The position numbers and the translations under genes are program-made. Below, piece after piece: positions 35,110 to 47,685 of a DNA stretch of 64,000 bases. The stretch is from DATCJA01 sp963814955 (GTDB lineage Bacteria; Acidobacteriota; Vicinamibacteria; Vicinamibacterales; UBA2999): positions 62,001 through 126,000 of the forward strand of contig CAWFEX010000015.1 of NCBI GenBank assembly GCA_963814955.1, in the 5' to 3' direction. Under the pieces are notes generated by a model. The model did not search any database and was not told the DNA's origin. It saw nothing but the letters and a program-made list of their open reading frames with translations. Positions within the stretch are counted from its first letter, which is position 1. Each line of letters begins with the position of its first letter.

Positions 35110-35257
35110 CGCTCTCCCCCTAGTTCCATCGCACCGCTATACGGCTCCCAACGCGAATCTTGTGCCCGTTATGAACCCGCATAGCGGTCCGGCGCGCGGA
35201 GCGCGCCAAGAAGATACTGCCAACCAGCCAAGGACAATCTTCACGGAGATATCAAAG

Positions 35258-35860
35258 TCAGTCCTTGGCTGGTTCGCTCACCAGCGCCGCGCGGCGGATT
35301 GATTGTGCCACGCCCTCGTCACCCACGAGAATCTCAACTTCCACCAGGCTGTCGGCGTCGGGGTTGACCAGCGGCATCCCGAGCGTCGCCAGCGCCATTC
35401 TGGACATGCGCACCCGGACGACGCGCAGTGTCGTCGGGTCGACCAGCGGGTCCGGCACGATGACGTAGCCCGCATCGGCAACTGGCCGGGGGCGATACGG
35501 AACGGCGGCCGGACGCGCTGAAGGCGTCGCGACGCCGTCTTCGGTCGCTGACGCGCGTGGCGGATCTGGCGCAGCTGCGGCAACAGAAGCTGCCCGCTCG
35601 ACGGGCGCCTCGACAGGCTCGGAAGTGGCCGATGGCCCGGGTGGTATCCACGCGACGCCGAAGAACACGCCGGCCGCGGCCGGCACCAGCGCCCAGACGA
35701 ACCAACGCCGGACCGGTGTCCGCCGTGACTGCCGGGCCTGCTGGTGGTCCCATTCGCGCAGCACGGCAGCCTCTACGTACGCCGGAGGACTGAGGCCGGC
35801 ATCCGTGGCCGCCAGCGCACCGAGCGCGTCGTCAATCCACGCGGTTGATTCGTCGTTCAT
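35258..35860 (-). CDS. Putative anti-sigma factor (single-pass membrane protein)
   Basis: The 200-residue protein has a cytoplasmic start (MNDESTAWIDDALGALAAT), one membrane helix (FVWALVPAAAGVFFGVAWI) and a Pro/Ala-rich periplasmic region. ATG 35860 overlaps the sigma stop (ATGA), so both are co-translated. No zinc-binding anti-sigma motif is seen; the assignment rests on the partner gene and topology. Confidence 0.75.
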   Translation of the reverse strand: MNDESTAWIDDALGALAATDAGLSPPAYVEAAVLREWDHQQARQSRRTPVRRWFVWALVPAAAGVFFGVAWIPPGPSATSEPVEAPVERAASVAAAAPDPPRASATEDGVATPSARPAAVPYRPRPVADAGYVIVPDPLVDPTTLRVVRVRMSRMALATLGMPLVNPDADSLVEVEILVGDEGVAQSIRRAALVSEPAKD

Positions 35861-36603
35861 ACAACGCACCTCGCGGCGCGACGAGGAACGGTGCCGTGCT
35901 GCCGCTCCACATCGCGCATGCGTGTCGCGATCGCCTGCCGGCCACGGTTGAGACGCGAACGCACGGTCCCGACAGGCGTTCCGAGAATAGCCGCCACCTC
36001 AGCGTAGGACAACCCATGAATCGCGCACAGAATCACGACTTCCCTGTAACGCGACGGCAGTTCGGCAATGATCCGGCGCAGCTGGTCGTGCTCCCGTGAG
36101 CGCTCGAGCGCGCGGAGCGGGTCGTGGTGCACGATCGGTTCGTGGTCGCCATCGATGTCGAGCCTGACAAAGCGGCGGTTGCGCCGCAGGTAACTGCGCG
36201 TCAAGTTGCGCGCGACCCCGTACAGATAAGTCGTCAGGCTCGAATGGTGCGGCCTGTAGCGGTGCAGATCCCGCAGCAGCACCGTGAACGTCTCCTGCGT
36301 GACGTCCTCGCCAATCGCCGGCGAGCCGCTCATCAACCTGGCAAACCGGTACACAACCGCGTGATAGCGGCGATAGATTTCCGCGAACGCATCGCGCTCG
36401 CCCGACCGCGCGCGTTGGACGAGCTCGCCGTCAGGTGCGTCGGGAAGGCTCGAAGCAGCGAAACGTTCCACCAGGAGTGATTGTCCGAAGCCGGCCAAAA
36501 GTTCCCGGAAAAAGATACAGGCGGGGCCCACGAGGGCGCCCGCCTGCATTTGGACGACGGAAACCGGCTGGATGGTTTGGCGGGTCCGCAGCTCGATGAA
36601 CAA
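35857..36603 (-). CDS. ECF RNA polymerase sigma factor
   Basis: Up to 248 residues. Region 2 has DAFAEIYRRYHAVVYRFARL, DVTQETFTVLLRDLHRYR and LTTYLYGVARNLTRSYLRR. Region 4 has LPSRYREVVILCAIHGLSYA then EVAAILGTPVGTVRSRLNRG. ATG 36603 has GAGG upstream; GTG 36471 would remove a poorly conserved N-terminal extension. It is co-transcribed with the gene at 35258. Confidence 0.92.
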   Translation of the reverse strand: MFIELRTRQTIQPVSVVQMQAGALVGPACIFFRELLAGFGQSLLVERFAASSLPDAPDGELVQRARSGERDAFAEIYRRYHAVVYRFARLMSGSPAIGEDVTQETFTVLLRDLHRYRPHHSSLTTYLYGVARNLTRSYLRRNRRFVRLDIDGDHEPIVHHDPLRALERSREHDQLRRIIAELPSRYREVVILCAIHGLSYAEVAAILGTPVGTVRSRLNRGRQAIATRMRDVERQHGTVPRRAARCVV

Positions 36604-36634
36604 AGCCTCGCTGCGGTACCCGCCCCACGAGAAA

Positions 36635-38313
36635 TCAGCGCGTGGCGTTTTCCGCCGCGGCGTCGTAGACGACTCTCCCGCCGACGATGGTCATTACCGA
36701 CTTGATCGAGTGAATATCGTCGAGCGGCACCGTCAGATAATCGCGATCGGCAATGAACATGTCCGCCAGCTTGCCGGCGTGCGATGGAGCCGAGATCGTT
36801 TTCGCGGTTGAGGAAGTATGCGTTGTTGCGCGTGTGCGCCACGAGCGCATCTTCCCGGCTGATCGGGTACTTCATCACGAGCTTGCCGTTGCCGGCCCCC
36901 AGCAGCTTGCCGGTGACGGCCCATCCGATCGTCGTAAACGGCCGGAACTGATTGACTTCGAACGCGTCGGTGCCAAAGCCCCAGTGGACGCCGCTGTCCT
37001 GCACCGACTTGAGGTTCGGCATCGCATAGCCTCGCTCACCGAAACGCCGGACGAAGGCGGCGCCGGCAATCACACCCCGCGGGTGGATCGCCACCCACAT
37101 GCCGAGCTTCCGCAGCCGTTCGAGCTGGTTGGGCGTCACCTGCTCCATGTGCATGAACGTCCAGCGCTTGCCGCGGACGGGCACCTCGCCCGCAAACGCC
37201 TCAACCTGCTTCAGCTGTTCCTCGATGGTCCACTCCTGCGTCGTGTGGATCATCACTGGAATCCCGGCCTGCGCGACCGCCTTGGCCATGCGACCCCATT
37301 CGTTCCAGGTGGCAGGCTGAACCGTCGGCTTCGTGTCGTAGACGTTGTCCGGCACGTTGACGAGCCGCTCGCCCCAGTTGATGTGATCGATCCACTCGTC
37401 ACCGTCAAAGAATCGAAGCTTCGGGATCTCCGCGATGACCTGGTCGGTGTTCCGCCCCTGGCCTGTGGACGTGCGGAAGCAGAAGAACCGCATCGCCACC
37501 GCCTTGCCCTCGCTGGATCCACTGGCGGTACTCGTTCTGGTACTGGCAGGCGCCTCCCGACGCCGTCAGGCCCGCTATCGCGAAGTCCTTGAGCATCTTC
37601 ATGCTGCTCGATTCGAAGATGTCCTTCGGGATGTTCTTCAGGACTCCCGACGCGTTGCGCAGCATCCCGCCGACGCGGTCGCCGTCGACGATACCGGTGG
37701 CACGACCGCTGGCGTCGCGCTGGATCTCGGGATCCTTCATCTTCTCCATCCCGGTGGCTTCGATGGCTTTGCTGTTCAGGTAGTACTGCTCACGCGAGAA
37801 CTGGAGGAACACCGGGTTGTCCGGCAAGGCCTTGTCCAGTTCCTCGCGCGTGAACGGCCGCGAATCGTCTGTGAACTGATCGGGAGACCAGCCGCCGAGC
37901 GTGAAGATCCACTGGCCCGCACCCTTCTGCTTTGCCCGCGCTCGGAGGGTCTCGATTGCCTGCTTGCGCGTTTCAATCCCGTCGAGGCGGTCTTCGAGCG
38001 TCCAGTACGCTCCCTCTTCCTGGTAGTGCGCATGGTTGTCGATGAACCCCGGCATCAGTGCCCGGCCGCGCAGATCGATCCGCCGGGTATTGGGACCGGC
38101 CAGTGCGTTGATCTGCTGGTTGGTGCCGACGGCGGCAATCCGATCGCCACGAATCGCCACTGCCTGCGCGATCGAAAACTTCTCGTCGACGGTAATCACC
38201 TTGCCGTTGGTCAGCACGATGTCCGCCCTCGCCTGCTGCGCACTCACGAGCATCGACGCGCCGGCGATTGCGGCAAGGGCGAGCAGCAGCGCTTTCCAGA
38301 TTACACGTGTCAT
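36635..38313 (-). CDS. YtcJ-like metal-dependent amidohydrolase, two frameshifts
   Basis: About 558 codons, secreted (MTRVIWKALLLALAAIAGAS). Amidohydrolase features include VLTNGKVITVDEKFSIAQAV, MPGFIDNHAHYQEEGAYW with the first metal site, and VMIHTTQEWTIEEQLKQVEA. Frame changes occur near 37510 (between RQWIQ and GKAVAMRFF) and near 36780 (between ENDLGSIA and GKLADMFIADRDYLTVPLDD). Each fits one extra base. Substrate of YtcJ-type enzymes is unknown. GGAGGATGTT precedes the start, and it is divergent from the next amidohydrolase. Confidence 0.85.
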
Positions 38314-38455
38314 AACATCCTCCAGTGGACGCTCCGCCGCGCGCGACCGGCCCACCGACAACCGAAGCAAAAACATGTGCGATAAGACACGGAAGCCGCA
38401 ATAGTAACGCTTTGCGGCGCGTGACAGAAACTGGCGTAGAATCGCGGCGCGGCCG

Positions 38456-39824
38456 ATGACGCGAGGTACTGCTTTCAACTGTCCTGGGGTTCGTGCTGCT
38501 GGCGAGCGCCGCCGCGCAGGCGCCGCGCCCCGCAGCAGGCGTGCTCTACGAAGGGGCCCGGCTGATCACCGGCAACGGCGGCCCGCCCATCGAGCGCTCC
38601 TCATTCCTCGTTCAGAACGGTCGTTTTACTCGCGTGGGACGTCAGGGCGAAAGCCCGGCGCCTTCCAACGTCGTCCGCATCGACCTGACGGGGAAGACCG
38701 TGATCCCCGCCCTGATCGACGCGCACTCACACATCGGATACATGAGGAACCTGACGAGCGGACCGCAGAACTATACGCGGGAGAACATCCTCGACCACCT
38801 GTATCGGTTCGCCTATTTCGGTGTCGCGGCGAGTCAGGCGATGGGGAGCGACTTCGGCGAGCTGCCATTTCAGCTCAGGGACGAAACGCGCGCAGGAAAA
38901 TATCCTGACGCCGCCAGGTTTCTCACCGCTGGACGAGGTCTCGCGCCCCTCGAGGAAATCAGCCACGAGAACATGCGCCACGCCGCGTACGTGATTACCA
39001 CCGTCGAGGGCGCCCGGGCCGATGTGCAGGAGCTGGCACGCCTGAAAATCCCGCTGATCAAGACGTGGGTGGATACCCGCGGCGGCACGATCAAGACACT
39101 GACCCCGGACCTGTACGGAGCGATATTCGGCGAGGCGCACAAGCACGGAATGCGCGTTGCCGTGCATGCGACGGGACTGCCTGAAGCGAAGGACCTGCTG
39201 CGCGCCGGCGTCGACGTCTTCGCCCACATGATCAGCGACGTCGATGACGAGCTGATCGGGCTGTTCAAGCAGCACCCCGGCACGACGGTCTTGCTTGCGC
39301 TGAGCGCGCCGCGCCGGATCGTTGCGGCGCCGTGGCTCAATCCGCCACATCCGCTCATTCGCGAGACGGTCCGGCCTGAACAGATCAAGCGTCTGCAGGA
39401 CCGTCTGGCCGCGCAGACACCGCAGGCAGCCGAGCAGGCACGTCAGGCGTGGGAGCGATTGGCGCGTGGTGTCCGGCTGCTCGCGGCGGCCGGCGTCAAG
39501 ATTGGCGTCGGTACCGACGGCGGTGGGCAAACCGGCGATCAGTTCATCGGCTGGACGATGCACGCCGAGCTCGAAAACATGGTCGCGGCGGGCATGACGC
39601 CGGCGCAAGTCCTGGTGGCCGCCACACGGAGCTCAGCGGAGATTCTCGGTCTGGATGATCTGGGGACGGTGGCCGCCGGCAAGAGCGCCGACTTCGTGGT
39701 CCTCGACGCCAACCCGCTCGACGACATCACGAACACCCGAAAGATCGCCAGGGTGTTCCTGCGAGGCCACGAAGTGGACCGCGCCAGTCTCAAGGCGAAA
39801 TGGACTAGCGCGGCGCCGAACTAG
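38456..39824 (+). CDS. Secreted amidohydrolase
   Basis: This amidohydrolase of about 455 residues has IPALIDAHSHIGYM (first HxH), RVAVHATGLPEAKDLLRAGV, VDVFAHMISDVDDELIGLF and GVGTDGGGQTGDQFIGWTMH. Its end is the usual GKSADFVVLDANPLDDITNT. The signal peptide VLLSTVLGFVLLASAAAQA is in this frame, but the nearest ATG (38456) is one base off. Removing one base gives a normal MREVLLSTV start, so another +1 change is likely. GTG 38493 would lose half of the signal peptide. Confidence 0.85.
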
Positions 39825-39832
39825 GTCCGTAG

Positions 39833-39881
39833 GGCGCGGCTTTACGCCGCGCCGGTGTAGAGCGCAGGCTTAAGCCTGCGC
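39833..39881. repeat. Two hairpin repeats after the amidohydrolase
   Basis: GGCGCGGC-TTTAC-GCCGCGCC begins near 39833 and GCGCAGGC-TTAA-GCCTGCGC lies at 39862-39881. They sit between converging genes. Confidence 0.8.
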
Positions 39882-39895
39882 CCTACGTTGGTGGA

Positions 39896-41397
39896 TTACC
39901 TCTGCGCGGTGCTCTGCCCGGGGAAGTTTGCGACCCGGCGCGCAGCTCCGGTCAGCTCGAGGATGTGCAGGCCCGTGTTCGCGCGGTCGGCGGTGTAGAT
40001 GTAGCCGCGGTCGTCTACTTCGACGTTGTTGGTCTGAATCGCGGTCTTGCACCGTCGCTGGGCGCCCTGGCCCACGCACCGCTCGTCGGTCTTGTCGGTC
40101 GTCGCCGGAATGTAGAACCCGATCTCCTTCAGATCGTACGGATCGCGGATATCGAGCGCGCGCAGGCCCGCATTGAAGTACGTCACGAACAGCACGCGGC
40201 CGTAATAGATCGGCGTCGGGTTCTCATGGGACGCGTGCGCGCCGAACCGGCCGCCGCGTTCGCAGAAGTTGCCGCTCGCCTCGGGCACCGTCCACGTCGA
40301 CGCACCAACCGGGGTCGCCTCGTAGGTGATCTCCATCATCCGCACAATCTGCCGCGGCTCCAGGCACTCGTTGCCCGTGGTCTCGCTGATGACGGCAAGG
40401 AAGTCGCGGTGAGGACCGCTGCTCGTCAGCCGCGGAATGGTGTCGCCGTGCTCATGGCCGGCGCCCGGTTGCGGCGCATTCATCGGCGGCCGCTGCTTCG
40501 CAAACTCCGGCAAGCTCATGCCGAGTACTGGCAACGCCGTGTGCGCGCCCGCATCCGGCGGCAGATCGATCTGCGCGATCACCGGATACCGAAGATTGGC
40601 CTCTGTCGGTTCCTTCGGCCCGTTCAGCAGCTTCTCGCGGTCGACGATCTGAACGATGCCAGCGCGTCCGGTCCCATGCGAGAAGTACACGCGATTGCCC
40701 TTTGGTCCGAGAGAAATTGGTCCGTGCAGGTCGGTCGGCACCGGGCCGGTCGATCCGGGCTGCTGCCCGACGACGCCGTAGTCGCGGATGAACATGGGAC
40801 TGGCGGGGTTACTCAGGTCGTAGATCTTGGTCATCCGCTCGGCGCGCCATGCGGGATCGCCTGACACCAGATAGCCGATACCTGTTTCGCATTCCCAGAA
40901 GCTCTTGTGCGTGTCGCGCAACCCGCTCACGACAACGGTGACGCGGGCTGGCTTTTCGGGCACTGTGACGTCCCAGATCTCGTGTCCGGAGCTGCCGAAT
41001 GGAGCGCAGCAGATAGACCTTCGTGCGGTCGGCGCGAGGAAGGGTGCTGCCGTTGCACAATGCCGCCATCTGTGCCCCGCCGCGCTTCGCCCTGGCCCGC
41101 ACCGCCGGGAATATGAAAGAGATAGCGGGGGCTGCGGGGGTTGGTGACGTCGACGATCGACGTCCCGTTCGGTTCCATCTGACCCGTCAGCGGATTGAGC
41201 ATCTGACCACCATGGTGGCCGACGTACGCGATGTAGCGATCCCCCTGCCGATGGATCGCAGGCATATACGCGCTTCGGGCCTGCAGATCGCTGTGCCCGA
41301 GGAGTGCCATGTCGCGCGACTCTGCCTTGTGCTGTGCGGCCAGTCCGGCGCCAAGTGCAACAATCAGCGCCGCAACTGCGAAATGCCAACGTCTCAT
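39896..41397 (-). CDS. Secreted LVIVD-repeat protein, two frameshifts
   Basis: The signal peptide is FAVAALIVALGAGLAAQ. The chain has PRSPRYLFHIPGG, SGHEIWDVTVPEKPARVTVV, AGLRALDIRDPYDLKEIGFY and TADRANTGLHILELTGAARR, repeats typical of LVIVD beta-propellers of unknown function. Frame changes occur near 41085 (GEARRG to QMAALCNG) and near 41003 (VYLLR to PFGSSGHE), each one extra base. AAGGGAGAG precedes ATG 41397. Confidence 0.8.
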
Positions 41398-41823
41398 GTG
41401 GCTCTCCCTTATGAAGTGTGAATGCGTGGGATGTGAATACGGTCCCGTCATGCGCTTATAGAGCAGACGCATCAGGCCTGTCAAACGAATTGACCACAAT
41501 GCCCGCGACATCGCAAGTCGAGGCTGTCGCGGTCGCCCACGTCCGCAAATGTGAACCCGACGGGCCGGATATTTCCATGCTCGTCGGGCCGAATATTACA
41601 GTCGGGCCGCAATCGTGTCTGAAAATCGAACAAATTCGGGTGATTACACTGGGCACACCGTTTGATACCCGTTTAACCCTTTCTAGACCGGTTTCGTACC
41701 GACGGTAGTGTCCGCCTGCACCCCTCGACGTGCTCGGGGGTGGCCTGAGCGCCGTGCGAAGGGCAGGCGGACCTCAGGTCCGGCTAACGCCGGACGCTAC
41801 GGGAGAATGCCAGGAACTCGAAT
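41398..41823. other. Gene-free stretch with a hairpin repeat
   Basis: No convincing gene is seen. GTCCGGC-TAAC-GCCGGAC at 41778-41795 is a copy of the core of the 52-bp array repeat. The region separates divergent genes and probably holds both promoters. Confidence 0.6.
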
Positions 41824-42782
41824 ATGCGGATGCACAAGGCCACGCAGTCGGATGGCGAAATCGGTCCCGAGAGCAGATCGGAACTGCATCGCTGGGTACG
41901 GGAACGGCTCTCGCTGTCGCCCGAAAACGAGCAGGCGCTGCTGGACGCCATGCGACAGCGTGTTCATGCACCACGAGCGGTTGTGGCAGCAGTCCAAGCA
42001 GGAGGCCATCCAGGCCGTCTCAGCTGGATTTGCCGAGCGTTTGAACCGGATGCGTCAGGAACTGACGGCGCGCGACGCCACCGCGAGCAGCATCGCGCGC
42101 TACTTTGAAGAGCTGGTGGCGGACCTTACAGACCGCGTCCACCGCGATCCGAAGACCCGGCTGATGAACTTCCGGCGCTTCATCGAGCAGCTCGAAGCGT
42201 TTCTGGCGCTCGAGCAGCGTGGCCAGTGGTGTGCCATCGGTCTGGTCGACATCACGGCATTCAAGTCGTATAACGATACGCTCGGTCATGCGCTGGGGGA
42301 CAAGATCATCGACCGCGTCGCGCGGCTGCTGCGCGAGCAGATTCGCTCGGACGACCTCATCGCGAAGGAGTCGGTCGACGTCCGCGTCTCGCAGGACATG
42401 CACGCGCGCTTCGGCGGCGACGAGTTTTGTTTTCTGATCCCGGATCTCGTTCAATTCGACGCGGCGGAGGTGATTGCCGAGCGGTTCCGCGAGGCGGTGG
42501 AGCGCTGCGACTGGAGCGCCGTGGATCCGCGCCTGGCTGAAAAGCCGGTCAACGTGGACGTTGGGGTCGTTTGCCTCTTGCTCGGCTCGGTGCACGAGCG
42601 CAGGCCGTATCGCCCACCAGCTCGCGAACGACCTGCTTACCCGCGCCGACCAGCTGATGTACGAATCGAAGGCGCACAGCTCGCGGCGCGTGTCCTCTAC
42701 CAGCGTCCGCGTAGTCGACGGAACGCTGCAAAACATCAGATCCCGAGGAACTTTCCGCCTAGGGAGCGCGTGCTACACTTGA
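41824..42782 (+). CDS. Diguanylate cyclase (GGDEF), two frameshifts
   Basis: About 319 codons. The N-terminal part reads RWVRERLSLSPENEQALLDA. After a break near 41960 comes FMHHERLWQQSKQEAIQAVS, a helical linker, then the GGDEF domain (LVDITAFKSYNDTLGHALGD, ARFGGDEFCFLIPDL). After a second break near 42600 the end is RIAHQLANDLLTRADQLMYE then SKAHSSRR. The GGDEF signature is intact, so cyclic di-GMP synthesis is possible if the frame is continuous. Both breaks fit one extra base. No sensor domain is evident. Confidence 0.85.
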
Positions 42783-42798
42783 GCCTTTCCGCCACATG

Positions 42799-42873
42799 GT
42801 GGGTGTAGCTCAGGGGTAGAGCGCCTGACTGTGGCTCAGGAAGTCGCGGGTTCGAAACCCGTCACCCACCCCA
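42799..42873 (+). tRNA. tRNA-His (GTG)
   Basis: The acceptor stem GTGGGTG pairs with CACCCAC, the discriminator is C, and CCA is encoded. The anticodon stem CCTGA/TCAGG encloses CTGTGGC, giving GTG. An extra G precedes the acceptor at 42798, opposite C73, as expected for tRNA-His. The T arm is CGGGTTCGAAACCCG. Confidence 0.97.
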
Positions 42874-42876
42874 ATC

Positions 42877-42962
42877 CAAGTTCAAAGTGCAAAGTACAAA
42901 CTTCAAAGTAAGTCGAAAGTTTGAACTTACTTTGAACTTTCAACTTTGAAGTTTGAAGTTGG
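42877..42962. repeat. Degenerate heptamer repeats with inverted halves
   Basis: Left half units are of the TTCAAAG and TGCAAAG type; right half units are ACTTTGA and ACTTTCA type, so the two halves are inverted around GTAAGTCGAAAGTTTG. It directly follows tRNA-His. Confidence 0.75.
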
Positions 42963-42967
42963 AGTCT

Positions 42968-43327
42968 CTAATCGCCCCCGCCTCCCTCCAGCTCGCGATC
43001 ATGGATGGTGGCGGAATCCATCCGGTGTGTCGGATCGACCGGTGGTGTATCGGCTCCCGAGAATCGCCCACCCATCGCCCCGGGTTGACGCTCGGTCAGC
43101 GTCGATTGATCTCGCTCGCCGGGAATCGGTTCGGAGACGACCGCGGCGGGACTTCGGGCCTGCGGCGCGCGACCGGCCGGCAGCTCCAATCCGCCGCTTG
43201 CCGCCAGCGTGTCGGTGCTGGCAGGACCAACCACCGGACGCTGTGCGGCTTCCCGCATCGTCTCGTGATCCCATCGGCCATCGCCGGGCGGCGTACCACC
43301 CTTATCGCGACGCGATTCGTTGGTCAT
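42968..43327 (-). CDS. Possible small hypothetical protein
   Basis: A 119-residue frame starts MTNESRRDKGGTPPGDGRWD and is rich in Gly, Pro and charged residues with no predicted helix or signal. No family is recognised and no strong ribosome site is seen. It could be a chance frame. Confidence 0.35.
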   Translation of the reverse strand: MTNESRRDKGGTPPGDGRWDHETMREAAQRPVVGPASTDTLAASGGLELPAGRAPQARSPAAVVSEPIPGERDQSTLTERQPGAMGGRFSGADTPPVDPTHRMDSATIHDRELEGGGGD

Positions 43328-43361
43328 GAGTACGCGACGTTCATACGGCGTGCCCGAGGCA

Positions 43362-43383
43362 GGGCCGACCTGAAGGTCGGCCC
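43362..43383. repeat. Hairpin repeat (GGGCCGACC family)
   Basis: GGGCCGACC-TGAA-GGTCGGCCC, followed to 43440 by partial copies (TTCGGCCCACGACC, CCGGTCGGCCCAC). It lies upstream of glgX. Confidence 0.85.
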
Positions 43384-43473
43384 CTACATGTTCCGCCCAC
43401 GACTACATGTTCGGCCCACGACCTTCCGGTCGGCCCACCGTACGGCAGAGGTTTTGAACCTCCCAGCGGTTTG

Positions 43474-45615
<2,142 letters not shown>

Positions 45616-45619
<4 letters not shown>

Positions 45620-47679
45620 CCCGCCCAAGCCCAACTGAAAATCTCCAGCCTGACACGCAGATTCAATCGGCTGGCGTTCGCTCTCGCGATGGGCACGGCC
45701 CGCAGCGGATACCCGGGCGTGTGGTTGTTGAAAACGTGCTGCCGCAAATCGACGGCGGTCGCTTCCCTGTCAAACGTACGGTCGGCGAATCCGTGTTCGT
45801 GAGCGCCGATGTGTTTGCCGACGGCCACGATCGGTTGTCGGGGGTGCTCAAATATCGCCGCATCGACGCCGACTGGCACGAAGTCCCGCTCGCCGCGCTC
45901 GGCAACGACTCGTGGGGCGCATCGTTTGTCGTGACGGAGCTGGGGGAATACGAGTACACCGTCGAGGCGTGGATCGACCGGTTCGGCTCGTGGCTTGCCG
46001 CGCTCATGGCAAAAGCGGACGCGGGAGAAGATGTTGAAAGCGACCTGCTCCAGGGGGCGGCGATTGTCGAGCACGGCTTCGTCCAAGACGTAGCGTCCGG
46101 CTTCAGCCGGACCGACGACGATCTCCGTATCCGCGAGATTGCCAACGTCCTGCGCAGCCCCCTCGCGAAGTCGGCCCGCGTCGCGGCGGCCCGCGATCCG
46201 GAGCTCCTTCGACTCATGCACTCGCGCCCGGACAGAAGCACATCGGCGAGCACGGACCGCCCGCTTCGTGTAACGGTCGATCCCGTGAGGGCACGATTCA
46301 GCGCGTGGTACGAGATGTTCCCGCGGTCGTGTACCAACGACCCCGAACGCCCCGGCACGCTCCGCGACGCGGAAGCGAGGCTTCCCGGCATTGCCGCGAT
46401 GGGCTTCGACGTGCTGTATCTCACACCGGTTCATCCGATTGGATTCACCAACCGGAAAGGCGCCAACAACGCTCTCACCGCGGGGCCCGGTGATCCTGGA
46501 AGCCCGTGGGCGATAGGATCGAGCGCCGGCGGCCATACGGCGATCGAGCCAGCACTCGGGACGCTCGAAGATTTCGATCGCCTGGTGGCAACCGCGCAGC
46601 ATCTGGGCCTGGACGTGGCGCTCGACATCGCATTCCAGGCGTCACCCGACCATCCGTGGGCGAAAACGCATCCACAGTGGTTTCAGAGGCGGGTGGACGG
46701 CTCGATCAAGTACGCCGAAAATCCTCCCAAGAAATATCAGGACATTTATCCTTTTGATTTCGAAACCGAAGACTGGCGCTCGCTGTGGCACGCCCTGCGC
46801 GACGTCTTCCTGTTCTGGGCGTCGCACGGCGTCAGGATCTTTCGCGTAGACAATCCGCACACCAAGCCATTCGCGTTCTGGGAATGGCTCATTGCCGACG
46901 TGCGCCGCCAGCGTCCGGATGCGATCTTCCTGTCCGAAGCCTTCACGCGGCCGAAGGTGATGCGGCGTCTCGCGAAGCTTGGATTCAATCAGTCGTACAC
47001 GTACTTCACGTGGCGAAACACGGCACAGGAGCTGCGCGAGTACCTCACCGAGCTCACCGGCACCGACGTGCGCGAGTACATGCGACCGAACTTCTTCATC
47101 AACACGCCCGACATTCTGCACGAATACCTGCAGCACGGCGGACGGCCCGCCTTCGAAGTCCGGCTGATCCTCGCAGCGACGCTGTCGCCAAGCTACGGCA
47201 TGTACAGCGGCTTCGAGCTGTGCGAAAACGTCGCGGTGCGTCCGGGGTCGGAGGAGTATCTGAACTCCGAGAAGTACCAGATTCGACCGCGCGACTGGAA
47301 CCAGCCGGGCAATCTCAGCGAGCTGATCGCCCGAGTGAACCAGATCAGGCGGCAGTACCGGGCGCTGCAGTTCAACAGCTCGCTGACGTTTCATGGCACC
47401 GACAATCCTGCCCTCCTCTGGTTCAGCAAAGCGGTGCCCGAAGGATCAGCCTCCGACTCAGATGCACGCGTCTTTGTGGTAGCCAATACGGACACCCGTC
47501 ACATGCAGCACGGCCGCATCCAGGTTCCAATCCGGGAGCTGGGATTAGGGCCCGACCAGTCGTACGTCGTGGAAGATCTTCTCGATGACGCACGCTACGT
47601 CTGGCAGGGGGAGTGGAACTATGTAAAGCTCGACCCGGCGGAACGTATGGCTCACGTCTTCGTCGTTCGACCGCAGTAA
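45616..47679 (+). CDS. glgE: Alpha-1,4-glucan:maltose-1-phosphate maltosyltransferase
   Basis: A 687-residue GH13_3 enzyme that extends alpha-1,4-glucan from maltose 1-phosphate. VVVENVLPQIDGGRFPVKRT opens the N domain. The catalytic domain has WYEMFPRSCTNDPERPGTLR, IFRVDNPHTKPFAFWEWLIA with the nucleophile Asp, IFLSEAFTRPKVMRRLAK with the acid Glu, and NFFINTPDI. The frame is intact. Residues about 160-166 (VASGFSRTD) are encoded by a copy of the hairpin repeat. It is flanked by glgX and treS in an operon. Confidence 0.96.
46095..46112. repeat. Hairpin repeat inside glgE
   Basis: GTCCGGC-TTCA-GCCGGAC, preceded by GTAGC and followed by C. It is the reverse complement of the core of the 52-bp array unit (GGTCCGGCTGAAGCCGGAC). 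It lies in frame within the N domain of GlgE. Confidence 0.85.
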
Positions 47680-47685
47680 TCGGTG

